Positions 13,160-25,616 of a DNA stretch of 64,000 nucleotides are shown here, in pieces. This DNA is from Acanthaster planci (lineage: Eukaryota > Echinodermata > Asteroidea > Valvatida > Acanthasteridae). The DNA is taken from the NCBI RefSeq assembly GCF_001949145.1, contig NW_019091395.1, positions 349,106-413,105 on the forward strand. The letters run 5' to 3'. A program made the position numbers and the translations under genes. Under the pieces are notes generated by a model. It saw only the letters and a list, made by a program, of their open reading frames with translations. It made no database searches and was not told where the DNA came from. Position 1 is the first letter of the stretch; every line of letters begins with the position of its first letter.

Positions 13160-13337
13160 GCCACAGACCTCTACCATGACGCTGCCATGTTTGTCTTGTT
13201 CCCTGTAGACCCATTAGACTCAGTAACACAAGTTTACATGACGGAACAGACGGCTTTCCCTTCCTTCCCCAGATTGGTTACATTGGTTTGAACGGTAGAA
13301 AATCAAGATGGCTGCCCCATGATAGAGGTCTATACCG
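13160..13337. mobile_element. MITE, about 178 bp
   Basis: CAGACCTCTACCATGACGCT at the left is matched by an inverted copy at the right (GCCCCATGATAGAGGTCTAT). The arms are about 30 bp with a few mismatches and have the AAGATGGC-type inner end seen in several MITEs here. No coding capacity. Confidence 0.65.
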
Positions 13338-14234
13338 GCTTCAGTGGGACTTCCGTCGTCCCTACTGCCCTTATAGGACGCTGGGAAAGACAAAAGTATG
13401 ACGTAATTTTTGTTGACTACTCATTGGATACAGTTCATTTGAACAAGAAGACGATCAGACACTTTCGGGTGCCTCTGACACGAGCGCAGTGAAAATGGAT
13501 TAAAATAGCAAGTAACACACAATGCTTTGCGCGTCACTTACTCTATGTGACGTGTAACTTTCTCAAAACGTATTCCCTTCCAAGCGCCGGGCAGTAAAGG
13601 TGATGAGAACGAGTGGACAATGGGACTGGCAGTCCTTGGAAACGGGGCCGAGGGAGGGGTCAAACAATAGACAAATCCGAGGAGACGTCATTCCTGCGGG
13701 GCCATCACACTCACGCGCAGGTTATAACTTGAGCGCATGGGCACACTTTGGCAAGCCACAAGACCCTATTGGTCCAAGAGAAAATGTAACACGCGCGTAC
13801 CACCTGCGTGCGAACAGGACGGCCTCACAGTAAAGGTCTTCCATTCTGCCCACCGGATTAGTCTTTTGGGTCATCAAAATCATCCAATTTTGAGGCTTGG
13901 TCCGAAATTTGTGTCTGGAGCTGCGTCTATGCCTTTGCTAGTTGCAAATATGTGGGTACTTGAATGCAACAGACATAGCCGTAGCTCTGGAAGCTAGTTT
14001 CGGACAATGCCGAAGCACAGCCATTTGTAAATTGTCCAGCCCCTGCAAACTTCTAATGCTTGCTAAACCACATGCTGTGAGGACTATGAGTATCATTTCT
14101 TAGTTTTGCCGAGAGCAATCGCAGAAGTTATTGCCTATGCATTGACTTCTTCAAAATCAGGGGAAACTTGGTTACTTGGAACAAACCACTCAGTCGTGCT
14201 TGAGTACGAGCTCTTGCTTAAAGATGGTGTCTAC

Positions 14235-17200
14235 TTAAGCAGCGTTGGATTTTTCCCGCGTTAAATGGGGATCACGAATTGTACTCACCGGTGCTTTTAC
14301 AGTACTGCCTCCGAACATGCTCGTTCGGCCTGCGACACCCCCGGACGACATAATGGAACCGGCCTCTTTCTCCTTCTCCAGTCTCGATTTTTGCTCCTGG
14401 TCCTGGGGCGGGGAATCATCGAAATCCCTCAAATTAATTTGTGCACTGGCAAATTAAGACCAGTACCAACTGCAGCTACCGACTGGCAGCGGGCCATAGT
14501 GGACTCACTGCTTGTCTCGGAAGACGATTAATAAGATTTTGCGAGAAATAACTCATTCGTTTATTGCAATCTATACTATTATGTTGTGGTATTTAGGGTT
14601 AATCAAATTACCTGGGAGTTGAACACGCCAAGTTCCTTAAACTTATGCACACTGTGGAAAAGAACGAAACAGAAGCGTCATTTTCAAATGAAAAAAATCC
14701 TCGAATATTGTTAGTTCGGTATTCCTACAGCACAGGTCCACAATGAAGCGTGCTCGCGGTCATTTGGACGCTCGTGCCACATTTGCCCAATCAGCGCAAC
14801 CCCTCGAATGACCTTGCTTTTTTTAAAATACCGACTCTGCTCATTCCTCCAATTGCAAAATATCCACACTTGCATTTGTCACTACCAAAAGTGTGCTACC
14901 GTCGCAGGTGAACGGCACACGTCGAAATCACACTCAAGTTGTCCTCGTAATGCCTGTCACCATTACAATCACCCCTGCACACATTATCGTTAGTTTTGGA
15001 ATAACTGTCCTATCATGCCACACAGTCGTCACATACTCGACAAACAGCGTCGTGGTCATCGTCATGGTTGTGGTCGTCGTCGTTGTCATGTTCACAAGCC
15101 GACACTTTTCTTTGATACGTACGTGCCAGAGGATTCGGCGGCTACAGGCCTGTCAAAAAAGAATGAATACAAATAAAGGAATCACAAAAACACAGTGCTA
15201 TTTATTTAACTGAGACATCGTCCCTTTTTCGCATTTGCCGCCTGGATTCTGAACTGATGTTTTTGCAACAAGATACATGTATTTTCATGGACGAGTAGGC
15301 CTTGGCAAGTTGCTTTACAGAGAATCACTGATGTGCGCGCTCTCGAATTCCATGGTGTAGACCTTTTTGTTACCTTTCCTTGCTTAGCCTAATTCTTTAG
15401 CTTACGTTACACTGTTTTAATAAGCACAATTCCAAAGGGAACTGGTTGGTTGCACCCTCGAAACAGGTGCTACCCTCGGTTCGGTTCCGGTAAAAGCTGT
15501 AGTCCTCGCTTTGCATATCTCTCCTAAACAATATAATGTGGGTTTGTGCAATCAGATTTTCTGACTTCTCGACCTCAATGGTCCTATAACAAACCTCGCG
15601 TCTTACACAAGACCCACAGTTTGTCACTTTTTTGTCTCCTAGAGTTCCTTTTTCTGCTGTTTCAATAATACGGGCGATTCACAATAGTGCGCTCTAAGAG
15701 TTTGCAATGCGTTGAAGAATCATAATGCGCGAAAATCTGTCGACCCAATTAGCATTTGGAAAAGGTCGACAGATTTCGCAAGTTGTGATTGGCCCACGCG
15801 TTGCAAACTCTTGGGGGCGCACTATTGTGAATCTCCCGTATTGTGAATCGCTCGTTTTTTTTCAAACGTTGACAACTTTTGATCTTTTTGAATTGGTACT
15901 CACTCCTTGTGCTTCGTCAGATCCTTGATGCGCTGGAGCAACTCCTTGTGCTGGTAGGAAGAAAGGCTTTGAATAATAATTATGCAATCAGTAATTGAAC
16001 CAATGAACCAGTTTGGTATTCAAAGAGGCTAGGTCTTTGGGGAACAAAGCGCATGCCTGAGGCGGCGTATGGCTGCGCTGATAGGGCAGATGATCGTGCC
16101 GTGCACGCGTACTGCTGTTCCCGGATAAACCTCGGACGCGCATCAGTTTGGGCACGCGCTGTTTGAATTCCGAACTGGTTCATTCTCTTTGTTCATCTTT
16201 ATAATCAATTAATCAATTCACGAAAAAACAGACAGCAACTCTACATCAACGATATTTGTCAAGTGTTTCTCTAATAAACACTTCATTTTTCCCCTCAGAT
16301 CGATTTGAACTATAGGCGCTATCAAGAGAAATTCCTCAACTACTAAGAGTCTGGATTCCAAAATGACTAAACCACGACAGGAAATTGACCACTTCGGTTG
16401 TAATCGAAATTCATAAAAAAAAAAAAAATTAGAAATCGACATTCGGTTCAGGAAAGAATTTGGAGCGGGATCTGAACTTTTGAATTCAGGAACGCTTGCG
16501 CCGGCTTAAGTTCTTACCCGTGCCATATAATTATGTTCCTCTCAAACACGAAACAACTCAACCAAAACGTGTCGACCGTTAACACAGTCAGGATGAAATT
16601 AGTCTGATACTTTTCTACTCTCAGAATGGTAGAAAAGCAGATTTTATGTTCTGGTAACATGCAATTTCGACTTTTCTACTTTTCTGCCGCCTCAAAAAGC
16701 AGAACGAATATTGTTTGGTTATGCATTTTTCTATTTTTCTGCTTCAAGAAAAGCAGGTTTTACTTTTTCTTCATTCGCTGGCGGTTGAAAAGCGGCCATC
16801 TGTTTTTCTGCTTTCGAGCAGGTAGAAATTTTGATCGAACATTTTGACGACAACCGTGAATTCAACCAGCCAATGACGAATTGGCCCTCCAACTACACAC
16901 CGCTTTTCGGCCGCCAGCGAATGAAGAAAAAGTAAAATATGCTTTTCTTGAAGAAGAAAAGCAGAAAAATAGAAAAATGCATAATGCATAACCACACAAT
17001 GTTGAGGTGGCAGAAAAAGTAGGAAAGTCAAAATTGCATGTTACCAGAACATAAAATCTGCTTGTCTACCATTCTGATAGCAGAAAAGCAGATGGCCATT
17101 TTTCGTCCTCCATAGTGATACACGTGCTATAGACTTACGTCGTATTCCTGGCGTTTGCGGCGCACTTTCATGTCGAAGATCTCGGAATAGATGCTTTGCA

Positions 17201-20200
17201 GGCGCTGCAGCAGGTTGCGGGCAATCTCTCGAATCTTGTCCTCGGCCGTGTTTGCTCCTAAAGTCAACACAGGATTAAAAACAGAACAGGTGCATAAATT
17301 CTGCCCCATATACTGCTCTCGTGCTTATTGATATTCCCAGCTTTCCTTTCCTGTCCGAGGTCTGCTGGCTGAGCCTTATCCGCTCTTAGTGGAACAAAAG
17401 AGGGTGTGTTGGGTTTTTGTACTCACAGTATCCGGTTCGTAAGTGACTTTGTCACAAAGGCAGACGCGCCATGATTTGCAGGCTCCCATTGGACGATCGC
17501 TGAAGTTGCGCGTTAACTTCCGGTTCCATGGTTCCATGTAAACGGCGATCAATGCATGTAACTCTATGTGCAGTGCTCGTGTGTCTAGTGGGCGTTGTTT
17601 AAACTGAAGTGACGTCACACTTACCAACCGGATAGCGCGTCACCAGGCGCGCAAGTATCACGACAAGAATACAATATCAAACCAGTGCTCTGAAATATGT
17701 GATTGCCGAGCTTTCGGTAACTGAGTACCTTCTTCAGGGCAAGCAGATTCAGTTCTGAACTGAATGTGCTTGCCATGAATCTGTTTGCCCTGAAGAAGGT
17801 ACCCAGTTTAATACCGAAAGCTCGGCAATCACATATTTCACAGCACTGATTTGATATTATATTATTGTCGTTATTCTGATCACGGTGCTACGCAGCCCGT
17901 CCATATTTCTCTGCGCGCAAGTATTATGCGCGTTTGACGCGGAACACGCTGAGTACGCGTAACTCGGGCGGCCTGTTCTTGACACGGGTTTCTTGTTCTC
18001 GCCCTCGAACGGCAGGAACACGACTCACGAACACTGTTCTCGGAACAGGATCACACACGGAACAACTCGTGAGGTTTTGATTTTTGAACAGCCGTAAGAA
18101 ATAGCGAGATGGCTAAGCTGACAAAGCCGAAGACAATGGGAAGTTTTGCCAAATGAACAACAATAATTTTCCACAATGAATGCTCCTTTTGAAACAGTAC
18201 AGAATTCAGCCCAGTTATCTAAGCATTTACCCTCGAAGAACGTAACGGACGCCGCCATTTTGTTTTTTTTGGTAGTACTACTACCAGCGATAACCAGTTT
18301 TACGATCCAATACAGCGTTCGAGCGGCCAACCCACGAATAACATATCGAGCTGTTCATGAACATACGAAAACAAGCCGCCCGAACTCAGTCATTTATTCC
18401 GGCATGTATGGTCTTTGCGTACACGCAGAACGCATGCAAGAACCCGTTTGTAACCAACTGTCTTTCTTTTCGCCGATTGGGGGTGCACTTCAGCTCGGGC
18501 GGATAGCCTGCAAAGTCTTTGGCACAATGTGGTGCAAAAGTCGTGACGCGCGATAAGGAAGTAGGCAGCGACTTCCTTTGTTGCATGTATTAATAGGACA
18601 CAGCCACACTCTATTCCCGCACGGATACAAATCCACAAACATTACTCCCCATTTCCAACACTCATGGAGTCTACTTGGCTGAAGAGGGGCGAGTCTGAAT
18701 GGTGTGTTTGCAAGAAGCAGCATCGACAAGGTCGTTAGGTTAACTGACCGTCCTGTCAACTGGTGAGAGGCACACACTGAAAATCAACAATTTTCAGATT
18801 ATCCACAAAACGAAGCGTTCCTATGATTTTCTGAGGAATATGCGCAAACTTGTTAACATACTTTTCGTAATCATTTCAGTTTTTTGTGAAAACGTGTTTA
18901 AATAAACAGGAAACCACCGCTTTGACGGCAACGGTGTCATTATCGTAAGCAAGTTTTGTGAGGATTTTATCTGGGATGTGAACGGAGTACGGGAAAACAT
19001 GATAGTGACGATTGTTCAAAGGTGAGCCGAGAATTTCTTACCGATCGGAAGGGACTGAACGCGCTCCTTCATCGCTTCTTCTTTCTCCCGGGCCAATTCT
19101 TCCTTCGACTTCTTCGGTTTCTTGGCTGGCTCTTGTTTCTAAGAGTATAATTTAAGATAAATAAAATAAGCCACCAGAAAGGAGAAAAGTGTGTTTAATT
19201 TCTCCTCCCGGGATTTGGTCAGCTAATAGGCACCAAATGTCTATGATATCATAATACCCGTTCAGATTTGGCGACAAATAATGCACCTTGACTTCGAGAT
19301 TATAACCAATCGGCGCCCTCAACGGGCGTCTACCTTAACAGGTAGCAGAGATTGGCCAATCATCATCCCTTGTCTCGTTCCTTTCTGAATAAATACCTGT
19401 GATAGGCTGCCAGGTATGATAAATTTGCATGCACGCCAAGCTTTCAGACGTTCTGCGGAGCAAATTATATACGGTAATTTGCCCGTTGGCTCACAGACCA
19501 GTGGTTGGAAATGCTAACCACTACTGAAAATCTTCAAGTCGCTGGCAATGACTTAATCATAACTTGGTTATTCACACTGTGAATTTACGTTTAATTACTG
19601 GAGTATTGGTGTTGATCCCTACATACCGCAGGGCGTCTGCATAATCTGTCCGTGACTGTAAATGGAAAGGGGCATGCGCGCGCCTGTTTGAACCTCTTCA
19701 TCCATGCATGTAATAGTGACAAACGCGGGCCAGAAAACTCCAAAATTATAAGACAGAGATACCTCGATGACGACCGCCTTGAACGCGTTGGGGTCGTGCA
19801 TGGCCTTGATTCTAGCCTCTCGCTCCTTCTTCTTCAAATCGGCCAGCTCCTTTCTCTTCCTCGCCTCTTCCTTCTCCTTGGCTCGCCTCTCCTCGGCGAA
19901 CTTCTCCAGCATCTTGCGCTCCTCCGCCTGCTGCTTCCGGCGCTCCTCCTAAAGAATGTGACAAGCATTTGCAAACTGATAGCCAACCCCCCAAATTCAC
20001 TGCCATTAGCAAAATTGAAATCCCCTTAGTGACCATTGTTGTTCCTATACGGCTCTCCATACCAAGCACTCCGACCGTGACAACAGTGTAGTGTCCCAAA
20101 GCACCCCTAGTCCGTGGGACAAATTCAGCAGAGTAAAGGCGCCTTTCCATGTGCGCGTCAGCCCATGTGCGCGTCAACACTTGCGCCAAGCGTTGCGTAT

Positions 20201-21224
20201 CCGTCAAAATTGCTCCTGGGGCGATTTTGACGGCTGAACGCAACGCACACGTGTGTCATGTTAATGGAGTCGATTTCTGTGTCCGTGAAAGTGAAACGCA
20301 TGAACGCATCGTGTACGCAACATACCCCGAAAACGTACATATGGAAAGGCGCCTTAAATCTGTCGTATTTTCAAACACATGACCAATAGTGAGTTCATAA
20401 GAACTTACTCTTTTGGCGCGAAGGGTTTCCAATTCCTTCTCCTTTTCTTCCTTCTTTCGGCGGTATTCTTCCCGAGCAACATGGAGCTCTTTGTTGACTT
20501 CCTCGCGCCTCTTCTCTGCTTGTTCCTGATTGGACCAATTGAGAGAAGTTAGTGAGCAAATTGGCCAATCAGTATAGCTTGACTGCATCATCTCATTTTC
20601 TGAGCATGTAAAGTCGTCTCTGATTGGATCAGCCATATAAAACGTGTTCTAGAACATTCTAGAAATCTAGTAATCAGGAATCTTTATCTTCAAGCAGTAG
20701 TAAATATTTTCTTACCAAATCAAACATAATGAGGCATGACTCCCAAACACAGAATTCGTCAGTCAAAACTCACACCGATAAGGTGTGCTTTACATTATAC
20801 TCAGTTGCAAGGGGGTGAATTGCAGGGCCAACCTTCATTGGACATCATCAATTTTGAAAAACTACAGGAGAATCAATACCCTAAGTGCTTTCAAAATGTA
20901 AGTCACAAATGAGGATTTCTTTACCTTGATGACAGCCAGAGCATCTTGCTCTTCACTAAAGGAAGAAAAGGGCAAAGATTGTGAAAAAAAAGATCAAATC
21001 CGCTTTCGCTCACTGTTGTGGTTGTGATTGTTGTGAAGATGTTGCAGTTTGTTGCAAGTAATTGTCACTTTATTATTGTTGTCCAAGTTCGTGCTGAAGT
21101 TGTGTTTGTCGTCGCTGTTTTGATGTCTTGTCGTCACTGCTGCAGTTATAGTGTGGTTGTCATTGTCATTACTTTTAAGAAAGAATTACAATGAAATGAA
21201 ATCATACGCTTCTGTAGCCGCCAT
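14235..21224 (-). CDS. Troponin T-like protein (paralogue A, no LIM domain seen)
   Basis: Eight exons join in one frame: 21224-21208 (ATG in CATCATGGCGG), 20955-20925, 20525-20409, 19948-19763, 19138-19042, 17257-17139, 15950-15904 and 14427 onwards. The predicted protein begins MAATEAEEQDALAVIK. A long charged helix (about residues 17-115; RREEVNKEL, EEYRRKKEEKEKELE) corresponds to the tropomyosin-binding TnT1 part. The diagnostic core is at about 140-205: LPIGANTAEDKIREIARN, then IYSEIFDMKVRRKRQEYD and HKELLQRIKDL. It aligns with the vertebrate pattern of LNIDHL, a heptad segment, then KFKQQKYEINVL, which pairs with troponin I. The end is uncertain: an in-frame donor (CCG|gtgagt at 14289) implies a further exon I could not find, while reading through gives a stop at 14235 and about 268 residues. 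Expected to act in muscle thin filaments. Confidence 0.8.
15661..15847. mobile_element. Foldback MITE, about 187 bp, in a troponin T-like intron
   Basis: AATACGGGCGATTCACAATAG at the left recurs inverted at the right (CTATTGTGAATCTCCCGTATT; each differs by one base). Pairing continues through AGAGTTTGCAA / TTGCAAACTCT and a central AATCTGTCGACC / GGTCGACAGATT. The element is palindromic over nearly its full length. It lies in the intron between the last two visible exons of paralogue A. Confidence 0.8.
16602..17098. mobile_element. Large foldback element, about 500 bp
   Basis: The left arm (16607-16790) and right arm (16900-17096) are long inverted copies sharing AGAATGGTAGA, ATTTTATGTTCTGGTAACAT, TTTTTCTATTTTTCTGCTT and CATTCGCTGGCGG. 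The loop is about 110 bp. Arms are rich in CTTTTCTGC words. It sits just downstream of the diagnostic coiled-coil exon of paralogue A (17257-17139), inside the following intron. A transcript through it could form a hairpin of more than 150 bp. Confidence 0.85.
17661..17870. mobile_element. Near-perfect foldback hairpin, about 210 bp
   Basis: The arms share ATATGTGATTGCCGAGCTTT, TACCTTCTTCAGGGCAA and outer CGACAA..ATATCAAA words, in inverted orientation. Identity between arms is high, and the loop is short (about 17740-17795). It lies in the intron before the 17257-17139 exon of the minus-strand troponin T-like gene. Confidence 0.85.
17961..18390. mobile_element. Possible MITE with short terminal inverted repeats
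   Basis: AACTCGGGCGGCCTGTTC at the left and its inverted counterpart AACAAGCCGCCCGAACTCAG at the right pair over about 20 bp with two or three mismatches. Repeated TGTTC / GAACA words lie inside. No coding capacity. The boundaries are less certain than for the neighbouring foldbacks. Confidence 0.45.
20134..20357. mobile_element. MITE with TAAGGCGCCTTTCCAT ends
   Basis: The left end (TAAAGGCGCCTTTCCATGTG) and right end (CATATGGAAAGGCGCCTTA) are inverted repeats. The interior holds GCGCGTCA words and a short ATTTTGACGG palindrome. It sits in the intron between exons 3 and 4 of the minus-strand troponin T-like gene. Confidence 0.7.
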
Positions 21225-24200
21225 GATGACTTGTACTTGCTTGTAATCTCACCGGAAGTTGAGGCGGTGCGCTGAATGAAACAATGATGTAGAATTTCAT
21301 CAATTAACCGCACAGGAAGCGAGATAGCTACACAAAGACTACCACAAATTTTGCTGCATCAGTTTTCGTAGTCATCAGACAGACTGGTTCACAAGATGCC
21401 TGCAAGAATGACGGGCACCATCCTATGCGAGGCTTACAAAGTAGTAACCAAATTAAATGAAGACAATTTGTGACCCGAGGAATGGTGTTCGCCGCTACAT
21501 CGGCTACAACCACCACAATCTATGATTGCCTTGTGTACATTTCTAAATCATTTGATCCATCAACAAACCAGAGCATAAAGCACCGTTTACCAAGGATCAC
21601 CACCACCACCATCACAAAACTGTGCAGTCAGTTTGTTTCCGACCCAGTTCCTTAATACATTCCATGCAGGTTTTTAGAAGCGGCCGTGCCAAACCTTTCG
21701 CCTGAATCTTTGCTTGTGTTTGTTTCCCATTTAAAGACAGGCCTGTGTCTGTGTTCTTTTTTGTGCCTTTTATTTCAATTTTATCGTTAACATTACACGC
21801 ACTGAAGTCTATCCCAACATCCTTCCCCAACTGTACCAATCAATCAAACACTTCAAAGTTGCTCAACGTGTCTGTGAGCTGAGATGTGAATACCCGTTCA
21901 CTGGCATCCCGGTCCTTATTTGGGCAGCTGTATGGTGTACACGTTGCGTGGATTGAAGGCTGTTGAAATGCCAGCGGGGTTGTGTTACTCAAACAAAAAT
22001 AATGATTTGCATGTTATGTGTAACCCGTTTCTTTCAATATTCCTTGATTCCTCGGTTTCTACATGTTACTGGTTATGTGCACATGTCATTTGATGCAGAA
22101 GAAAGAAAAAAAGACAACTTGCGTTAATCATTTTTAGGGAGGTATCAAATAGATTCTTGGCTTCGATCTCTGGCTGAATTACAATAAGCAAACAATATTA
22201 ATACACGACCAAATCTAATAATTCGCACAATGAAGAACTATCACTCTATCGTGTTTCGCGCTGAAAATGGAAAGCAGCATACCAAACTTTACATGTTAAT
22301 TATTTCAATGTGTAACTTGGATCCGAGGTAAAACCTAGTACCATGTAGACACACACTAAAAACTTCCGTCATGAAATCATCTTTTGAGATTTAAATAATC
22401 TACGGGAAATATCACGATGAATAAAGCAAAAATCCAGGAACAGTTGGGAGAATTATGCATGGGATTTCTCGAGTGCAACCGTAAACCATTCCTATTGCAT
22501 ACACAATATGTTCTCTGAGAACTGTTTCATGATTGGAATTTTTAATTATAGGAAGAAATAATTTCTCTAAGACACAAAGTTAATAGAGAATATTAATTAC
22601 CTTGCTGGGCTGTGAGTTCCCCTTGAACGCCAGTAGTCTCCTTCTACAAGAACGAGGTAGCTAGCAACACGATGAAACCTCTTGCCTCATTATCCGATCG
22701 AGATCACATTTTTCACATTCCTAAAAATCCTTCACATCAGCTGGGCCAGGTTCCCTTTGTACATGTACATCATAAGCAGCGCTCCAAGAAGTGGGAAAGG
22801 AATCATCCCGGCTCCAATAAAGTTATACATCGCCCTCTCGTGACATTGCGTCCGCAAGTTAATAAAAGCACACAAACGAAAGCCATCAGTTTTGGACTGC
22901 AAANNNNNNNNNNNNNNNNNNNNNNNNNNNNNNNNNNNNNNNNNNNNNNNNNNNNNNNNNNNNNNNNNNNNNNNNNNNNNNNNNNNNNNNNNNNNNNNNN
23001 NNNNNNNNNNNNNNNNNNNNNNNNNNNNNNNNNNNNNNNNNNNNNNNNNNNNNNNNNNNNNNNNNNNNNNNNNNNNNNNNNNNNNNNNNNNNNNNNNNNN
23101 NNNNNNNNNNNNNNNNNNNNNNNNNNNNNNNNNNNNNNNNNNNNNNNNNNNNNNNNNNNNNNNNNNNNNNNNNNNNNNNNNNNNNNNNNNNNNNNNNNNN
23201 NNNNNNNNNNNNNNNNNNNNNNNNNNNNNNNNNNNNNNNNNNNNNNNNNNNNNNNNNNNNNNNNNNNNNNNNNNNNNNNNNNNNNNNNNNNNNNNNNNNN
23301 NNNNNNNNNNNNNNNNNNNNNNNNNNNNNNNNNNNNNNNNNNNNNNNNNNNNNNNNNNNNNNNNNNNNNNNNNNNNNNNNNNNNNNNNNNNNNNNNNNNN
23401 NNNNNNNNNNNNNNNNNNNNNNNNNNNNNNNNNNNNNNNNNNNNNNNNNNNNNNNNNNNNNNNNNNNNNNNNNNNNNNNNNNNNNNNNNNNNNNNNNNNN
23501 NNNNNNNNNNNNNNNNNNNNNNNNNNNNNNNNNNNNNNNNNNNNNNNNNNNNNNNNNNNNNNNNNNNNNNNNNNNNNNNNNNNNNNNNNNNNNNTGCCAT
23601 TTTCCTTCATGATTTTCCTTTTAGCTCATTTAAATTGTAGCCCACGTGTTTTCCTAATTCGGTTCGTTAGAATATGATATGTTGGGATGATCCCTGAATA
23701 TTGTGGCATGTTAAGTTTCTTCAAAGCCGTTTTTGGAGGGCTAGGCAGGGTTCGGTAAACTCTTCCGTGGTGCCCTCACCGATCAACGTCGACAAAACAC
23801 GGGCGGGTACGCGAACCAGGGACGGAGACTATACACACACCTGCGGCGCCGATCGTTCGCTTCGGCTGCCACTTGAGAGATTTCGTTCGAAGTTTGCGTT
23901 TTTCTCCGAAGAAAAGGTATGTATTTTTTCAGGGCACATATACACTTCGGTTGTCAGTGACCGATAGACGCCGTGATTGTGGCATACATCGTCTGCCAGT
24001 TGATATCGAAAAATAGGATAGGCCAAGTTCTGTAGAAACTGAAAGATCACGAAATCGCGAAGCGTGCAGTGATTGCGGAAGCTGGCGTCGACAGCTAACG
24101 CTGTACCACCTGGTTCTGGGTTTTGTGTGCGCGGTATGCGAGTTCATTGTCCAAGGACAATTTCGAAGACAGGTGGGAGGAGCAAGGCTTCATTTCAGGG

Positions 24201-25616
24201 GGGGGGGCATGTTTAGGGAGGGGCATTAGTCCCAAGTATGAATTTGATAGTCGCAACAATCTGTCATTTCCCCGGAAAACAAGATCAGCCGTACTGGAAA
24301 TAAGTCTCAATTCCAAGTGCCACAAGGGGGCCTATTGAATTGTTTTGAGTGGGGTTGTTTTGGTTTGTGTAGGGCCTGCCCTAGTGAGGGAAAAAGGCTT
24401 TACCTCCATGGTACATGTAGTGGGGCCTGCAAAAAACTGGAGAAGTTTGAAAAAGAGTTCTGTATTCAGTCACCACAGCCCTGAGTAAATATGAGTAAGT
24501 TTTGAAAATTATGACTTAAAAATAACTTTCCTCGGACCATTGTGTTTTTTTCTCATGTTGAAAGGGCTTGCCTTTAATGACTATTTAGCATTATGTAGAA
24601 TTTGTTATGTTTTGGTATTTGACGGCTGGATACAGAACTCTTCCCACCAGCTGTATTTGTTGGGCTGGCCGCACTACAGTACATGTGCTGTGGTGGTTGT
24701 GACTGTCTCAACTGTGATGCTCTAGTTTGGGCATATTAAGAACCATTATCAGGTAATTATGCATAAATGATGGATTAATGGTCCAGTTATATATTTGAGC
24801 AGGTGTTATTTCATAATCTGTTGTGAGTTAGGCCTGTTTGAGGTAAAGGTGGAAGTTGTGTACTCTGTTGGTCAACTCTCTTGCCGTGTGTAGAACTAAA
24901 TGTGGAAACTACATTGAGAACAAGACAATGTGATTTTTCCGTGCAAACAATTTGAATATATGGGAGGGTTATGTCACAGTGTGGTTAATGAAGCTATTTT
25001 TACCAAAACGTATCATGTAATATATTTTTGTATTTTGTTTGTAAAAATCACCCATCATTGTTCTACTTCAATCTGCTTGAAATCAGACCTACTGTACCAA
25101 GGATCACCATTCCATTTCAAATCAATTAAAAACTTCCCTGGTCATAACAAGTGAAAAACCATGAATAAACTTAGCTACTTCAGAAATGATGTACATGTCA
25201 TTGCCCTTTGGAACATGAGTTTCTTAAAACTGAACTTATTTATAATTCTAAACTTACAACAGCTTTTGAAGATCAGGTTGCGTAATGCATTGATGCATTG
25301 TGTGGCTTTGAAAGCTCTTTAATCCAGTTCGTTTCCTAGTTTAAGATAGCGTGCCTTCTTGCCAATATCAAAAGTCAATTACTTTAATTAAAGGAATCAT
25401 CAAGGACCACTTGAAAGTAATGGACTTGCAAAGAAGTAGAAACAATTATTGAACATGTATGCTGCAGAAAGTCAATTCCTCAAAATTGAGGTGTGGAATC
25501 AAGTCTGAATTTGGAATCAAATTTTATTCAGTGCTGATCCAGACTCCCTCAAGTTCAGATTGGTATTCAGCGTCCTAATTGGTCTTTCAATATCAGGGTA
25601 GACATTGAAGGGTAGG
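21225..25616. promoter_or_regulatory. Intergenic region between two divergent troponin T-like genes
   Basis: The ATG codons at 21224 (minus) and 25617 (plus) face away from each other across about 4.4 kb, so both promoters should lie here. A probable non-coding first exon of the plus-strand gene ends at 23916 (GAAAAG|gtatgt). A pyrimidine-rich acceptor at 25596 (CTTTCAATATCAG) lies 20 bp before the start codon, which supports a 5' UTR intron. I did not find a convincing TATA box or a shared muscle cis-element by eye. Part of the region is missing in the gap. Confidence 0.5.
22904..23594. other. Assembly gap (691 N)
   Basis: A run of N with no sequence. Reading frames that appear to cross it are artefacts. 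Confidence 1.

Noticed and set aside
19652-20029. Leucine-rich plus-strand frame
   Set aside because: It is antisense to the troponin T-like exon 19948-19763.
22672-23677. Long open frames on both strands across 22.7-23.7 kb
   Set aside because: They are made of N and reflect the gap.
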